Of a stretch of DNA of 64,000 bases, positions 18,918-28,947 are shown piece after piece. Source of the DNA: Quisquiliibacterium transsilvanicum (GTDB lineage: Bacteria > Pseudomonadota > Gammaproteobacteria > Burkholderiales > Burkholderiaceae_E). The stretch lies in the NCBI RefSeq assembly GCF_014202215.1, contig NZ_JACHGB010000002.1, forward strand, positions 310,001 through 374,000. Reading direction: 5' to 3'. The translations under genes were made by a program, and so were the position numbers. The number at the start of each line of letters is the position of its first letter. The first letter of the stretch is position 1. Below the pieces are notes generated by a model. It did not search any database and was not told the origin of the DNA. It was given only the letters and a program-made list of their open reading frames with translations.

Positions 18918-20824
18918 TCTCCGGGCTCGTCTCACAGCTGCTCAACGGCCTCGCAGGGGCCTCCACGCTGTTCCTGCTGGCGGCCGGGCTTTCGCTGATC
19001 TTCGGCGTCACGCGCATCGTCAATTTCGCGCACGGCTCGATGTACATGCTCGGGCTGTATCTTGCGTACTCGCTGACCGAGCGCTTCGGCGCAGGGCCGC
19101 TGGGCTTCTGGGGCTCGGTTGCGCTGGCCGCGCTGGCGGTGGCGGCGCTGGGCGCGGCCGTCGAGATGCTGGTGCTGCGCCGCGTCTACCACGCTCCCGA
19201 GCTCTTCCAGCTGCTGGCCACCTTCGCCGTGGTGCTGCTGCTGCGCGACGCCGCCCTGGCCCTCTGGGGGCCGGAGGACCTGCTCGGACCGCGGGCGCCG
19301 GGAATGAAGGGCGCGGTGGAGATCCTCGGTCGTGCCTTCCCGGCGTACGACCTGTTCCTGATCGCGGTGGGGCCGGCGGTGCTTGGGCTGCTCTGGCTGA
19401 TCCTGCACCGCACGCGGGCCGGCGTGCTGATCCGCGCTGCCACCCAGGACCGCGAAATGGTGGGCGCGCTGGGCGTGAACCAGGCCTGGCTGTTCACCGG
19501 CATCTTCGCGCTGGGCTCGGGGCTGGCCGCGCTGGGCGGCGCGCTGCAGCTGCCGCGAGAACCTGCGAACCTCGCGATCGACCTTGCCGTGATCGGCGAG
19601 GCTTTCGTCGTCGTGGTGGTCGGCGGCATGGGCAGCATCACCGGCGCCTACCTGGCCGCGCTGCTCATCGCCACCGTCAAGGCGCTCTGCTACGGCATCG
19701 GCACGGTCACGCTGTTCGGCGTCACGGTGGCGTTCTCCAAGCTCACCCTGGTCGTCGAGTTCCTGGTGATGGCGGCGGTGCTGGTCTGGCGCCCATGGGG
19801 GCTGCTTGGGCGAGCGCAGGCGGTGGCGCGCGGCCCCGGCGCCGTCGAGCCGCCGCTGCGCCCGATGGGCCGCGCCGCCGGCCGCTGGGTGTGGGGCCTG
19901 CTGCTGGTGCTTGCACTGGTGCCGCTGGGCGCCGAGCGCTTCCCCTACGCCACCGTGCTGCTGGTGGACATGCTGATCGCAGCGCTGTTCGCTGCGAGCC
20001 TCCACTTCATCATGGGTCCGGGCGGAATGCACTCGTTCGGGCACGCCGCCTACTTCGGGCTCGGCGCCTACGGCGCGGGGCTGCTGCTGTTGCGGTGGCA
20101 GCTGCCGATGGAGCTCGCGCTGGCGCTCGGCCCGCTGCTGGCGCTGGGCGGCGCCGCGCTGTTCGGCTGGTTCGCCGTGCGCCTGGCCGGCGTCTACCTC
20201 GCGATGCTGACGCTGGCCTTCGCGCAGATCGTCTGGTCGGTGGCCTTCCAGTGGGACGACTTCACCGGCGGCAGCAACGGGCTGATCGGCATCTGGCCCT
20301 CGGAGCGTCTCGGCTCGCGCGCCGCCTGGTACTGGCTGACGCTGGCGCTGGCGGCCGCCGGGGTGTGGGCGCTGCGGCGCATGCTGTTCTCGCCGTTCGG
20401 CTACGCGATGCGCGCCGCGCGCGATGCGCCGCTGCGCGCCGAGGCCACCGGAATCGACGTGGCGCGGGTGCAGTGGGTGGCCTTCATGGTGGCCGGCCTC
20501 TTCTGCGGGCTCGCCGGCGCGCTGTTCGCGTTCGCCAAGGGTTCCATCTCGCCCGAGGCGATCTCCGTCGGCCGCTCGATCGACGGCCTGGTCATGGTGC
20601 TGCTGGGCGGCGTGCAGACCCTCGCCGGACCGGTGGTCGGCGCATCGGTGTTCGTCTGGCTGCAGGACTGGGTGATGCGGGCCACCGAGTACTGGCGCGC
20701 GCTGCTCGGAGCGCTGGTGCTGCTGCTGGTGATTGCCTTCCCGCAGGGCATCGTCGGCGGGCTGCTGGCGCTCGGCGCGCGGCTGCGCGATCGCGTGAGC
20801 CCGATCCAGGGGAGCCGCACGTGA
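18914..20824 (+). CDS. Fused LivH–LivM branched-chain-type ABC permease
   Basis: A 636-residue inner-membrane protein in which both permease halves of a LivHM-type importer are joined. Residues 1–300 are LivH-like (LSLIFGVTRIVNFAHGSMYMLG; VVVGGMGSITGAYLAALLI). From about 320 the sequence is LivM-like (LHFIMGPGGMHSFGHAAYFGLGAYGAG; VYLAMLTLAFAQIVWSVAFQWDDFTGGSNGL; MVLLGGVQTLAGPVVGASVF). The start is GTG at 18914, overlapping the previous stop (GTGA), and the stop overlaps the next GTG in the same way. Separate livH and livM genes are the commoner arrangement. Confidence 0.92.
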   Translation: MISGLVSQLLNGLAGASTLFLLAAGLSLIFGVTRIVNFAHGSMYMLGLYLAYSLTERFGAGPLGFWGSVALAALAVAALGAAVEMLVLRRVYHAPELFQLLATFAVVLLLRDAALALWGPEDLLGPRAPGMKGAVEILGRAFPAYDLFLIAVGPAVLGLLWLILHRTRAGVLIRAATQDREMVGALGVNQAWLFTGIFALGSGLAALGGALQLPREPANLAIDLAVIGEAFVVVVVGGMGSITGAYLAALLIATVKALCYGIGTVTLFGVTVAFSKLTLVVEFLVMAAVLVWRPWGLLGRAQAVARGPGAVEPPLRPMGRAAGRWVWGLLLVLALVPLGAERFPYATVLLVDMLIAALFAASLHFIMGPGGMHSFGHAAYFGLGAYGAGLLLLRWQLPMELALALGPLLALGGAALFGWFAVRLAGVYLAMLTLAFAQIVWSVAFQWDDFTGGSNGLIGIWPSERLGSRAAWYWLTLALAAAGVWALRRMLFSPFGYAMRAARDAPLRAEATGIDVARVQWVAFMVAGLFCGLAGALFAFAKGSISPEAISVGRSIDGLVMVLLGGVQTLAGPVVGASVFVWLQDWVMRATEYWRALLGALVLLLVIAFPQGIVGGLLALGARLRDRVSPIQGSRT

Positions 20825-21705
20825 GCCGCGCCCGGGGTGCGGCGCCCGCGCCGGTGGGGGACGCCGGGCCGGTGATGGAAGCCGGGTCGGTGGGCGCAGC
20901 CGAGCGCACAGCCGAGCGGACGGGCGACGCCGCGCCGCTGCTGAGCGTACAGGATCTGAGCAAGGCCTTCGGCGGCGTGCAGGCGGTCGACGGCGTCGGC
21001 TTCGAGCTGCGCGCCGGCGAGCTGCTCGCGCTGATCGGCCCCAACGGCGCGGGCAAGTCCACCTGCTTCAACATGATCAACGGCCAGCTGGCGCCGGACC
21101 GGGGCCGCATCCTGCTCGCCGGCGTCGACATCGCCGGGCGCAGGCCGCGCGAGATCTGGCGGCTGGGCGTGGGCCGCACCTTCCAGGTGGCAGCCACCTA
21201 CGGCTCGATGACCGTGCTCGAGAACGTGCAGATGGCGCTGATCTCGCGCGAGCGAGGGCTGTTCTCGTTCTGGCGGCGCGCGGCCGCGTGCCACCGGGAC
21301 GAGGCGATGGCGCTGCTCGATCAGGTGGGGCTGGCGCAGCGTGCCAACGAGCCCTGCGGCACCCTGGCCTATGGCGACCTCAAGACCGTCGAGCTGGCAG
21401 TGGCGCTGGCCAACCGGCCCCGGCTGCTGCTGATGGACGAGCCCACTGCGGGAATGGCTCCCGGCGAGCGCGGCGCGCTGATGGAGCTCACTCGCAGCCT
21501 GTCCGTCGAGCGCGGCATCGGGGTCCTGTTCACCGAGCACAGCATGGACGTGGTCTTCGCGCACGCGGACCGCGTGATCGTGCTGGCGCGGGGACGGCTG
21601 ATCGCCGAGGGGCCGCCGCAGCTCATTCGCGAGGATCCGGCAGTCGCCGAGGTCTACTTCGGCAGCGGCAGGCTGCTCGGTCTGCGGCGCGACGCCCATG
21701 CCTGA
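20821..21705 (+). CDS. ABC transporter ATP-binding protein, LivG-like
   Basis: A 294-residue ATPase. Walker A is GPNGAGKSTCFNMINGQ and Walker B LLLMDEPTAGM. The segment before the signature motif, GTLAYGDLKTVELAVAL, is a LivG-style variant in which canonical LSGGQ reads LAYGD. About 38 Gly/Ala/Glu-rich residues precede the ATPase domain and are probably disordered. The GTG start at 20821 overlaps the permease stop; an internal ATG at 20875 is an alternative. It powers the importer together with the next gene. Confidence 0.9.
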   Translation: MSRARGAAPAPVGDAGPVMEAGSVGAAERTAERTGDAAPLLSVQDLSKAFGGVQAVDGVGFELRAGELLALIGPNGAGKSTCFNMINGQLAPDRGRILLAGVDIAGRRPREIWRLGVGRTFQVAATYGSMTVLENVQMALISRERGLFSFWRRAAACHRDEAMALLDQVGLAQRANEPCGTLAYGDLKTVELAVALANRPRLLLMDEPTAGMAPGERGALMELTRSLSVERGIGVLFTEHSMDVVFAHADRVIVLARGRLIAEGPPQLIREDPAVAEVYFGSGRLLGLRRDAHA

Positions 21706-22447
21706 CCCCCGCGTTTCCGTGCCGCTCTCCGCCGCAGCGCCGCCCCTGCTCCAGGTGCAGGGCCTGCACGCCTTCTACGGCCGCGCCCAGGTGCTGTTCG
21801 ACCTCGGCCTCGAGGTCGGCCGCGGCGAGGTGGTTGCGCTGATGGGGCGCAACGGCGCCGGCAAGTCGACCACGATGAAGGCGATCATGGGGCTGCTCGA
21901 GCGCAGCCGGGGCAGCGTGCGGCTCGACGGCCGCGAGCTGCTCGGTCTCGATCCCTTCCGCATCAGCCGGCTCGGCGTCGGCTGGGTGCCCGAGGACCGG
22001 CGCATCTTCACCGACCTCACGGTGCTGGAGAACCTCGAGGTGGGGCGCAGGCCGCCGCGCGAGGATGCGCCCGAATGGACGGTGGCGAAGATCTTCGACC
22101 TGTTCCCGAACCTGCGCGAGATGCCCGATCGGCCGGGCGGACGCATGAGTGGCGGCGAGCAGCAGATGCTCAGCGTGGCGCGCACGCTGATGGGCAACCC
22201 GCGGCTGGTGCTGCTCGACGAACCCTCCGAGGGGGTCGCCCCGCTGATCGTCGAGCAGATGGCCGACGTGATCGGAGCGCTGAAGCAGGAGGGGCTCTCG
22301 GTGCTGCTCTCCGAACAGAACCTGCCGTTTGCCGCCGCGGTTTCGGATCGCGCCTATGTCCTCGAGAAGGGGCAGGTGCGCTTCGCCGGGAGCATGGCCA
22401 TGCTCGACGCGGACGAGGACGTCCGCGGCCGCTACCTGGCGCTCTGA
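21698..22447 (+). CDS. ABC transporter ATP-binding protein, LivF-like
   Basis: A 249-residue ATPase with Walker A GRNGAGKSTTMKAIMGL, signature GGRMSGGEQQMLSVARTLM and Walker B LVLLDEPSEGVAPLIVEQ. The phrase GWVPEDRRIFTDLTVLENLEVG is typical of LivF. It overlaps the LivG-like gene by 8 bases, and its TGA overlaps the ATG of the TetR gene, so all five genes appear translationally coupled. Confidence 0.92.
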   Translation: MPDPRVSVPLSAAAPPLLQVQGLHAFYGRAQVLFDLGLEVGRGEVVALMGRNGAGKSTTMKAIMGLLERSRGSVRLDGRELLGLDPFRISRLGVGWVPEDRRIFTDLTVLENLEVGRRPPREDAPEWTVAKIFDLFPNLREMPDRPGGRMSGGEQQMLSVARTLMGNPRLVLLDEPSEGVAPLIVEQMADVIGALKQEGLSVLLSEQNLPFAAAVSDRAYVLEKGQVRFAGSMAMLDADEDVRGRYLAL

Positions 22448-23103
22448 TGGCGACCAGAGTCCGCGACGCCGAGGCCACCCGCGCGCGCATCCTGGAAGCG
22501 GCGGTGAGCGAGTTCGCCCGCTACGGCCTGGCGGGCGCGCGCGGCGAGCGCATCGCGCAGCGGGCCCGCTCCAGCGAGCGCATGGTCTACTACTACTTCG
22601 GCAGCAAGGAGGGGCTCTATCGTGAGGCCCTCGAGCATGTCTACGTGTCGCTGCGGCAGGCCGAGCGCTCGCTCGACCTCGACGGTTTGGAACCGGCGGC
22701 AGCGCTGTCCGTCTTCTGCCGCTTCGTCTGGCGCTACTACCTGGAGCACCCGGAGTTCATCGGGCTGGTGAACGCGGAGAACCTGCAGCGCGCGCGCCAG
22801 CTGCACCGTTCCGCGCGCCTGCCCGAGCTGGTGTCGCCGGTGGTCGAGCTGCTGCGCGGGCTGCTCGCGCGAGGCGAGCGCAGCGGCATCTTTCGCGCTG
22901 GCATCGACGCCGCCGAGCTCTACGTCGCCATCGCAGGTCTCGGCTACTTCTACCTCTCCAACAGCTACACGCTGTCCGCGGTGCTCGGCCGCGGGCTGCG
23001 CGAGCCGGCGCGCCTCGAGGCGCACTGGCGCAGCAGCGAGGAGATGATCATGCGCTTCGTCCGTCCCGACTTCCCGGAGCGCGCGGCGGCCGGGCAGGCC
23101 TGA
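22447..23103 (+). CDS. TetR/AcrR family transcriptional regulator
   Basis: A 218-residue regulator. The N-terminal helix-turn-helix reads TRARILEAAVSEFARYGLAGARGERIAQRARSSERMVYYYFGSKEGLYREAL. The C-terminal ligand domain resembles RutR/NemR-type proteins (YYLEHPEFIGLVNAENLQRAR). The ATG overlaps the LivF stop (TGATG). Encoded at the end of the importer operon and just before two acyl-CoA synthetase genes, it may control either; the effector is unknown. Confidence 0.88.
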   Translation: MATRVRDAEATRARILEAAVSEFARYGLAGARGERIAQRARSSERMVYYYFGSKEGLYREALEHVYVSLRQAERSLDLDGLEPAAALSVFCRFVWRYYLEHPEFIGLVNAENLQRARQLHRSARLPELVSPVVELLRGLLARGERSGIFRAGIDAAELYVAIAGLGYFYLSNSYTLSAVLGRGLREPARLEAHWRSSEEMIMRFVRPDFPERAAAGQA

Positions 23104-23207
23104 GGCGGGCGCATCGACGAGTTTCGGGAATGGCGCGGCCGACGATCCGCTGCGCCGGACCTGCGTGATAACGTCGAACCGGACCACCACCGCCGCACGG
23201 AGCATCG

Positions 23208-24758
23208 ATGTACACGGGAATGCATGCGCAGCAGCGTCCGGACAAACCGGCGTTCATCATGGCCTCGACCGGCGAGACCGTCAGCTACGCGGAACTCGAC
23301 GCGCGCAGCAACCGCCTCGCGCATCTGCTGCGCGCGCATGGGCTCAAGCGCCTCGACCACTACTCCATCTTCATGGAGAACAACGCCCGCTACCTCGAGA
23401 CCTGCTGCGCGGGGGAGCGCTCCGGGCTGTACTACACCTGCGTCAACTCCTACCTGAAGGCCGACGAGCTCGCCTACATCCTGAACAACAGCGAGTCGAA
23501 GGCGCTGATCGCCTCGGGCGTCACCCGCGACGTGGCGCTGGAGGCCCTCAAGCAGTGTCCGAACGTGAAGCTGTGCCTGATCGTCGACGGCGCCGGCGAC
23601 GACGGCCCCTTCGTCGACTACGTGCAGGCGGTGTCGAAGCTTCCGGCCACCCCGATCGCCGACGAGTCGCTCGGCACGGCGATGCTGTACTCGTCGGGCA
23701 CCACCGGCCGGCCCAAGGGCATCCTGCGCCCGCTGCCGGAGAACCCGCCGTCGAGGCCGCTGCCGCTGTGGGACTTCCTCGCCAACGCCTGGCAGTGCCG
23801 CGAGGACATGATCTACCTGTCGCCCGCGCCGCTGTACCACTCGGCGCCGCAGGGCGCTGTCGGGCTCACCATCCGCAACGGCGGCACGGCGATCCTGATG
23901 GAGCGCTTCGACCCGGAGCAGTACCTCGCCCTCGTCGAGAAGCACCGGGTGACGCACAGCCAGCTCGTGCCGACGATGTTCAGCCGGATGCTCAAGCTGC
24001 CCGGGGAGGTGCGCAGCAGGTACGACCTGTCCTCGCTGCAGTTCGTGGTCCACGCCGCCGCGCCCTGCCCGGTGCAGGTGAAGGAACAGATGATCGCCTG
24101 GTGGGGCCCGGTCATCCACGAGTACTACTCGGCCACCGAAGGCCTGGGCTACACCGCCTGCAACAGCGAGGAGTGGCTGGCCCACAGGGGGACCGTGGGC
24201 CGCGTGCTGCTGGGCGACCTGCACATTCTCGACGAGGAAGGCAAGCCCTCGGCCAAGGGCGTGCCGGGCGAGATCTGGTTCAAGACCGCCAGCCCCTTCG
24301 AGTACTACAACGACGCGTCGCGCACCGCGGAGTCGCGCTCGGCCGACGGCGCGATGAGCACGGTGGGCGACGTGGGCTACGTCGACGACGACGGCTTCCT
24401 GTACCTGACCGACCGCTCCACCTTCATGATCATCTCGGGCGGGGTGAACATCTACCCGCAGGAGTGCGAGAACCTGCTGATCACGCACCCGAAGGTGGCG
24501 GACGCGGCGGTGTTCGGGGTGCCCAACGAAGACCTGGGCGAAGAGGTGAAGGCAGTGATCCAGCCGATGCCCGGCGTTGAGTCCGGGCCGGAGCTGGAGA
24601 AGGAGCTGATCGCCTTCTGCGCCGAACATCTGTCGCGCCAGAAGGTGCCGCGCTCGATCGACTTCACCGACGAGCTGCCGCGGCTGCCGACCGGCAAGCT
24701 CTACAAGAAGGGCCTGCGCGACAAGTACTGGGCAGGGCACAAAAGCCGCATCCTGTAA
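23208..24758 (+). CDS. Acyl-CoA synthetase (AMP-binding), copy 1
   Basis: A 516-residue adenylate-forming ligase activating a carboxylic acid to its CoA thioester. The P-loop is YSSGTTGRPKGI, A5 is HEYYSATEGLGYT, the hinge/A8 region is TDRSTFMIISGGVNIYPQE, and the C-terminal catalytic Lys is in PTGKLYKKGLR. It resembles medium/long-chain or FadD13-like synthetases, but chain length cannot be read. The downstream gene is a tandem paralogue of identical length. The last 560 bases are almost identical between them, while the middle has diverged. Confidence 0.9.
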   Translation: MYTGMHAQQRPDKPAFIMASTGETVSYAELDARSNRLAHLLRAHGLKRLDHYSIFMENNARYLETCCAGERSGLYYTCVNSYLKADELAYILNNSESKALIASGVTRDVALEALKQCPNVKLCLIVDGAGDDGPFVDYVQAVSKLPATPIADESLGTAMLYSSGTTGRPKGILRPLPENPPSRPLPLWDFLANAWQCREDMIYLSPAPLYHSAPQGAVGLTIRNGGTAILMERFDPEQYLALVEKHRVTHSQLVPTMFSRMLKLPGEVRSRYDLSSLQFVVHAAAPCPVQVKEQMIAWWGPVIHEYYSATEGLGYTACNSEEWLAHRGTVGRVLLGDLHILDEEGKPSAKGVPGEIWFKTASPFEYYNDASRTAESRSADGAMSTVGDVGYVDDDGFLYLTDRSTFMIISGGVNIYPQECENLLITHPKVADAAVFGVPNEDLGEEVKAVIQPMPGVESGPELEKELIAFCAEHLSRQKVPRSIDFTDELPRLPTGKLYKKGLRDKYWAGHKSRIL

Positions 24759-24910
24759 GCGAGCAAGGCGGGCCCGGCGCCCGTGCGCGCCGCGCCGCGG
24801 AATGCGGCGGCGCAGCATCGAAAGCGGGGGCGGGTGGGTCGAAAACCGCGGCTGGCGCATGCTATCGTCGCCGCGCAATCCACCCAACTTAACCAGGCAG
24901 GATCCGCTCA

Positions 24911-26461
24911 ATGTACGCAGGAAAGTACGCGCAGGAACGCGCAAACGAGCCGGCCTTCATCATGGCCTCCACCGGCGAAGCGGTCAGCTACGCCGAATTC
25001 GACGCCCGCACCAACCGCCTCGCGCACCTGCTGCGCGCGCATGGGCTCAAGCGCCTCGACCACTACTCCATCTTCATGGAGAACAACGACCGCTATCTCG
25101 AGACCTGCGGGGCGGGCGAGCGTTCCGGCCTGTACTACACCTGCGTCAACTCCTACCTGAAGGCCGACGAGCTCGCCTACATCCTGAACAACAGCGAGTC
25201 GAAGGCGCTGATCACCTCGCGCTCGCGACGCGACGTGGCGCTGGAGGCCCTCAAGCACTGCCCGGACGTGAAGCTGTGCCTGATCGTCGACGGCGCCGGC
25301 GACGACGGCCCCTTCGTCGACTACGTGCAGGCGGTGTCGAAGTACCCGGGCACGCCGATCGCCGACGAGTCACTCGGCACGCCGATGCTGTACTCGTCGG
25401 GCACCACCGGCCGGCCCAAGGGCATCGTGCGCCCGCTGCCGGAGAACCCGCCGTCGGAGCCGCTGCCGCTCTTCCACTTCCTGAACAAGCTCTGGCATTA
25501 CCGGGAAGGCATGACCTACCTGTCGCCGGCGCCGCTTTACCACTCGGCGCCGCAGGCCGCGGTGGGGCTGACCATCCGCAACGGCGGCACCGTGGTGATC
25601 ATGGAGCACTTCGACCCCGAGGACTACCTTCGGCTGGTCGAGAAGTACAAGGTGACGCACACGCAGCTCGTGCCGACGATGTTCAGCCGCTTGCTCAAGC
25701 TGCCCGAGGACGTGCGCCGCAAGCACGACCTGTCCTCGCTGGAGATCGCGGTGCATGCCGCGGCGCCGTGCCCGGTGCAGGTCAAGGAGCAGATGATCGC
25801 CTGGTGGGGACCGATCATCCATGAATACTATGGCGCCACCGAAGGCCTGGGCTTCACCGCGTGCAACAGCGCGGAGTGGCTGGCGCACAAGGGCTCGGTC
25901 GGCCGCGTGCTGCTGGGCGACCTGCACATTCTCGACGAGGAAGGCAAGCCCTCGGCCAAGGGCGTGCCGGGCGAGATCTGGTTCAAGACCGCCAGCCCCT
26001 TCGAGTACTACAACGACGCCTCGCGCACCGCGGAGTCGCGCTCGGCCGACGGCGCGATGAGCACGGTGGGCGACGTGGGCTACGTCGACGACGACGGCTT
26101 CCTGTACCTGACCGACCGCTCCACCTTCATGATCATCTCGGGCGGGGTGAACATCTACCCGCAGGAGTGCGAGAACCTGCTGATCACGCACCCGAAGGTG
26201 GCGGACGCGGCGGTGTTCGGGGTGCCCAACGAAGACCTGGGCGAAGAGGTGAAGGCGGTGATCCAGCCGATGCCAGGGGTCGAGGCGGGGCCGGAGCTGG
26301 AGAAGGAGCTGATCGCCTTCTGCGCCGAGCATCTGTCGCGCCAGAAGGTGCCGCGCTCGATCGACTTCACCGACGAGCTGCCGCGGCTGCCGACCGGCAA
26401 GCTCTACAAGAAGGGCCTGCGCGACAAGTACTGGGCGGGGCACAAGAGCCGCATTCTCTGA
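24911..26461 (+). CDS. Acyl-CoA synthetase (AMP-binding), copy 2
   Basis: A 516-residue paralogue of the preceding gene with the same motifs (YSSGTTGRPKGI; HEYYGATEGLGFT; PTGKLYKKGLR). Most differences lie at about residues 175–330, the part that lines the acyl pocket in this family, so the two may prefer different acids. A 152-base gap separates the genes. An ATG start preceded by AGGCAGGATCC leaves independent translation likely. Nucleotide near-identity from base 25901 to the stop, including silent sites, indicates recent recombination between the copies. Confidence 0.9.
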   Translation: MYAGKYAQERANEPAFIMASTGEAVSYAEFDARTNRLAHLLRAHGLKRLDHYSIFMENNDRYLETCGAGERSGLYYTCVNSYLKADELAYILNNSESKALITSRSRRDVALEALKHCPDVKLCLIVDGAGDDGPFVDYVQAVSKYPGTPIADESLGTPMLYSSGTTGRPKGIVRPLPENPPSEPLPLFHFLNKLWHYREGMTYLSPAPLYHSAPQAAVGLTIRNGGTVVIMEHFDPEDYLRLVEKYKVTHTQLVPTMFSRLLKLPEDVRRKHDLSSLEIAVHAAAPCPVQVKEQMIAWWGPIIHEYYGATEGLGFTACNSAEWLAHKGSVGRVLLGDLHILDEEGKPSAKGVPGEIWFKTASPFEYYNDASRTAESRSADGAMSTVGDVGYVDDDGFLYLTDRSTFMIISGGVNIYPQECENLLITHPKVADAAVFGVPNEDLGEEVKAVIQPMPGVEAGPELEKELIAFCAEHLSRQKVPRSIDFTDELPRLPTGKLYKKGLRDKYWAGHKSRIL

Positions 26462-26566
26462 GTCTTGACGCCGGGGCCGCAGCGCGCTCCGGCTGCCCGG
26501 CGCCGATGGCCGCTGCGCGGCGCCGGCGCGGTCCTTCGCGGCGCGGCCCTTCGCCGCGAGGAGCGC

Positions 26567-27562
26567 TCAGCGCGCGGCGAAGCGCCGCGCCGCCGCGGCG
26601 TACTCGGCGCGGGTCTGCGCCACCAGCTCCGCCACCGGCAGCACCTCGCGCACGCCGGACACCGTGTGCCCGGCGCTCCAGATGTCCTTCCAGCGCTTCG
26701 GGTTCGGCTGCTCCCGGGCCTCGACGCTGATGTCCTTGCTGATGTCGATCGAGCCGCGCACCGGCAGGTTCGCCGGATCCAGCCCGGCCGCCACGATCGA
26801 CGGGCGCAGCATGTTGGTCTCCAGCCCGGTGAAGGCCCGCGTCAGCAGCACGTCGTCCAGCCGCGAGTCCACCAGCATCCCCTTGTAGGCGGGCGCCGCC
26901 ATGCTCTCTTCGGTGGCGATGAAGCGCGTGCCCATGTAGGCCAGGTCGCAATCCAGCGCTCGCGCGGCGAACAGCGCATGCCCGTCGGAGATGCCGCCGG
27001 CCATCACCATCGGGCCGTCCCACAGCGCGCGCACCGCGCGGGCGAACGCGAACGGGTTGGCCCAGCCGGTCTGCCCGCCGGCGCCCGCGGTGAGCAGGAT
27101 CAGCCCGTCGGCCCCCGCGGCGATCGCCTTCTCGGCATGACGCACCGAGGCCACGTCCACCAGCACCTTGCAGCCGGCGTCGTGCAGCGGGCCGATCACC
27201 GGATCGGGCGATCCCACGCTGACGATCGCCAGCTCCGCGCGATGACGGATCACCGCGGCCAGGTCGTCAGCGAGCCGCGTGTTGGAGCGGTGCACGATCA
27301 GGTTCGGCGCGAAGGGGGCCGCCCTGCGGCCGCCCGACTGCTCGAAGGCGTCGAGGTCGGCGCGGATCTCGCCCAGCCACTGATCCAGCTGCTCGACGCT
27401 GCGGCAGTTGGCGGTGGGGAAGGAGCCGATCACGCCCGCGCGGCAGGCCGCCGCGACCAGGGCCACGCCGGAAACCAGGAACATCGGCGCGGCGATCAGG
27501 GGCAGGGACAGGCGCGGGGCGAATCCGGCCAGCGGGGCGGACAGGGCGGGGTGCGGGTTCAT
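26567..27562 (-). CDS. Nitronate monooxygenase family flavoprotein
   Basis: A 331-residue TIM-barrel FMN enzyme of the NMO/2-nitropropane dioxygenase family. Key stretches are LSLPLIAAPMFLVSGVALVAAACRAGVIGSFP, then GCKVLVDVASVRHAEKAIAAGADGLILLTAGAGGQTG (catalytic His equivalent at VRHAEKA) and AYMGTRFIATEES for phosphate binding. Such enzymes oxidise nitronates or act as flavin enoyl reductases. The ATG at 27562 has GGAAGA just upstream; longer open sequence upstream overlaps pncB and is not coding. It converges on the acyl-CoA synthetase pair. Confidence 0.9.
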   Translation of the reverse strand: MNPHPALSAPLAGFAPRLSLPLIAAPMFLVSGVALVAAACRAGVIGSFPTANCRSVEQLDQWLGEIRADLDAFEQSGGRRAAPFAPNLIVHRSNTRLADDLAAVIRHRAELAIVSVGSPDPVIGPLHDAGCKVLVDVASVRHAEKAIAAGADGLILLTAGAGGQTGWANPFAFARAVRALWDGPMVMAGGISDGHALFAARALDCDLAYMGTRFIATEESMAAPAYKGMLVDSRLDDVLLTRAFTGLETNMLRPSIVAAGLDPANLPVRGSIDISKDISVEAREQPNPKRWKDIWSAGHTVSGVREVLPVAELVAQTRAEYAAAARRFAAR

Positions 27563-27742
27563 CGGGTCTTCCGGGTCGGCGTTCGGGGGGAGGGCGGGCG
27601 AGGTTCCGGCCGCGCGCGGTGACGCAGCAGGCACGCGCGCCGGCCATGGCGCGCCGACTATAGCGCGCGCGCCGGCGGCGGTCCGCGGACTGGCCCGGCG
27701 CGCGCTGCCGGGGGCCATCCGCCCGGTTAGAATCGGAACACG

Positions 27743-28918
27743 ATGATCATCAACTCGCTCCTCGACACCGACCTCTACAAGTTCACGATGATGCAGGTCG
27801 TGCTGCATCATTTCCCGGGCGCGCAGGTCGAGTACCGCTTCAAGTGCCGCAACGAGGGGGTGGATCTCGTCCCCTGCATCGACGAGATCCTCGACGAGAT
27901 CGACCATCTCTGCACGCTGCGCTTCCGCGAGCGCGAGCTCGAATACCTGCGCAGCCTGCGTTTCATCAAGAGCGACTTCGTCGACTTCCTGGGCCTGTTC
28001 AGGATGAACAAGAAGTACGTGACCGTCGCGCCCTCGGAGAAGGGCAACGGCGAGATCGACATCCTCATCCGCGGGCCGTGGCTGCACACCATCCTGTTCG
28101 AGATCCCGCTGCTGGCGATCGTCAACGAGGTCTGGTTCCGCCGCGCGGCGCGCATCCCGGACTATGCGGAGGGACGCCGCCGGCTCGATGAGAAGATCGC
28201 GCTGGTCACCGGCAACCCGGAGCTCGCCGAGCTGCGCATCGCGGACTACGGCTCGCGCCGGCGCTTCTCGCGGCTGTGGCACGAGGAGGTGCTCCTCGAG
28301 TGCAAGAAGAAGCTCGGCGCCCACTTCTCCGGCACCTCCAACGTGCTCTACGCGATGCAGCACGGCGTGCTGCCGCTGGGCACCATGGCGCACGAATACC
28401 TGCAGGCCTGCCAGGCGCTCGGCCCGCGCCTGCGCGACTCGCAGATCTTCGGCTTCGAGATGTGGGCGCGCGAGTATCGCGGCGACCTGGGCATCGCGCT
28501 GGCCGACGTGTTCGGGATGGACGCCTTCCTGCGCGACTTCGACCTGTATTTCTGCAAGCTCTTCGACGGCGCGCGCCACGACTCCGGCGACCCCTTCGAG
28601 TGGGGCGAGCGGCTGATCGCCCACTACGAGGCCAACCGCGTCGACCCGCGCACCAAGACCCTGGTGTTCTCCGATGCGCTCACCTTCCCGCTTGCCATCG
28701 AGCTGTTCATGCGCTTTCGCGACCGCGCGAAAATCGCCTTCGGGGTCGGCACCAACCTCACCAACGACCTCGGCTACACGCCGCTGCAGATCGTGATCAA
28801 GATGGTCCGCTGCAACGGCCAGCCGGTGGCCAAGCTGTCCGACACGCCGTCCAAGAACATGTGCGACGACGAGGCCTACCTGCAGTACCTGCGGCAGGTC
28901 TTCGAGATCCGCAGCTGA
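27743..28918 (+). CDS. pncB: Nicotinate phosphoribosyltransferase
   Basis: A 391-residue enzyme of NAD salvage making nicotinate mononucleotide from nicotinate and PRPP. Recognisable stretches are [20 protein letters not shown] at the start, [24 protein letters not shown], and [21 protein letters not shown] in the PRPP-binding barrel. Length is normal for proteobacterial PncB. It begins divergently from the nitronate monooxygenase. Confidence 0.96.
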   Translation: MIINSLLDTDLYKFTMMQVVLHHFPGAQVEYRFKCRNEGVDLVPCIDEILDEIDHLCTLRFRERELEYLRSLRFIKSDFVDFLGLFRMNKKYVTVAPSEKGNGEIDILIRGPWLHTILFEIPLLAIVNEVWFRRAARIPDYAEGRRRLDEKIALVTGNPELAELRIADYGSRRRFSRLWHEEVLLECKKKLGAHFSGTSNVLYAMQHGVLPLGTMAHEYLQACQALGPRLRDSQIFGFEMWAREYRGDLGIALADVFGMDAFLRDFDLYFCKLFDGARHDSGDPFEWGERLIAHYEANRVDPRTKTLVFSDALTFPLAIELFMRFRDRAKIAFGVGTNLTNDLGYTPLQIVIKMVRCNGQPVAKLSDTPSKNMCDDEAYLQYLRQVFEIRS

Positions 28919-28947
28919 GCGGCGTCCGACCGGACAGGAGACGACAG

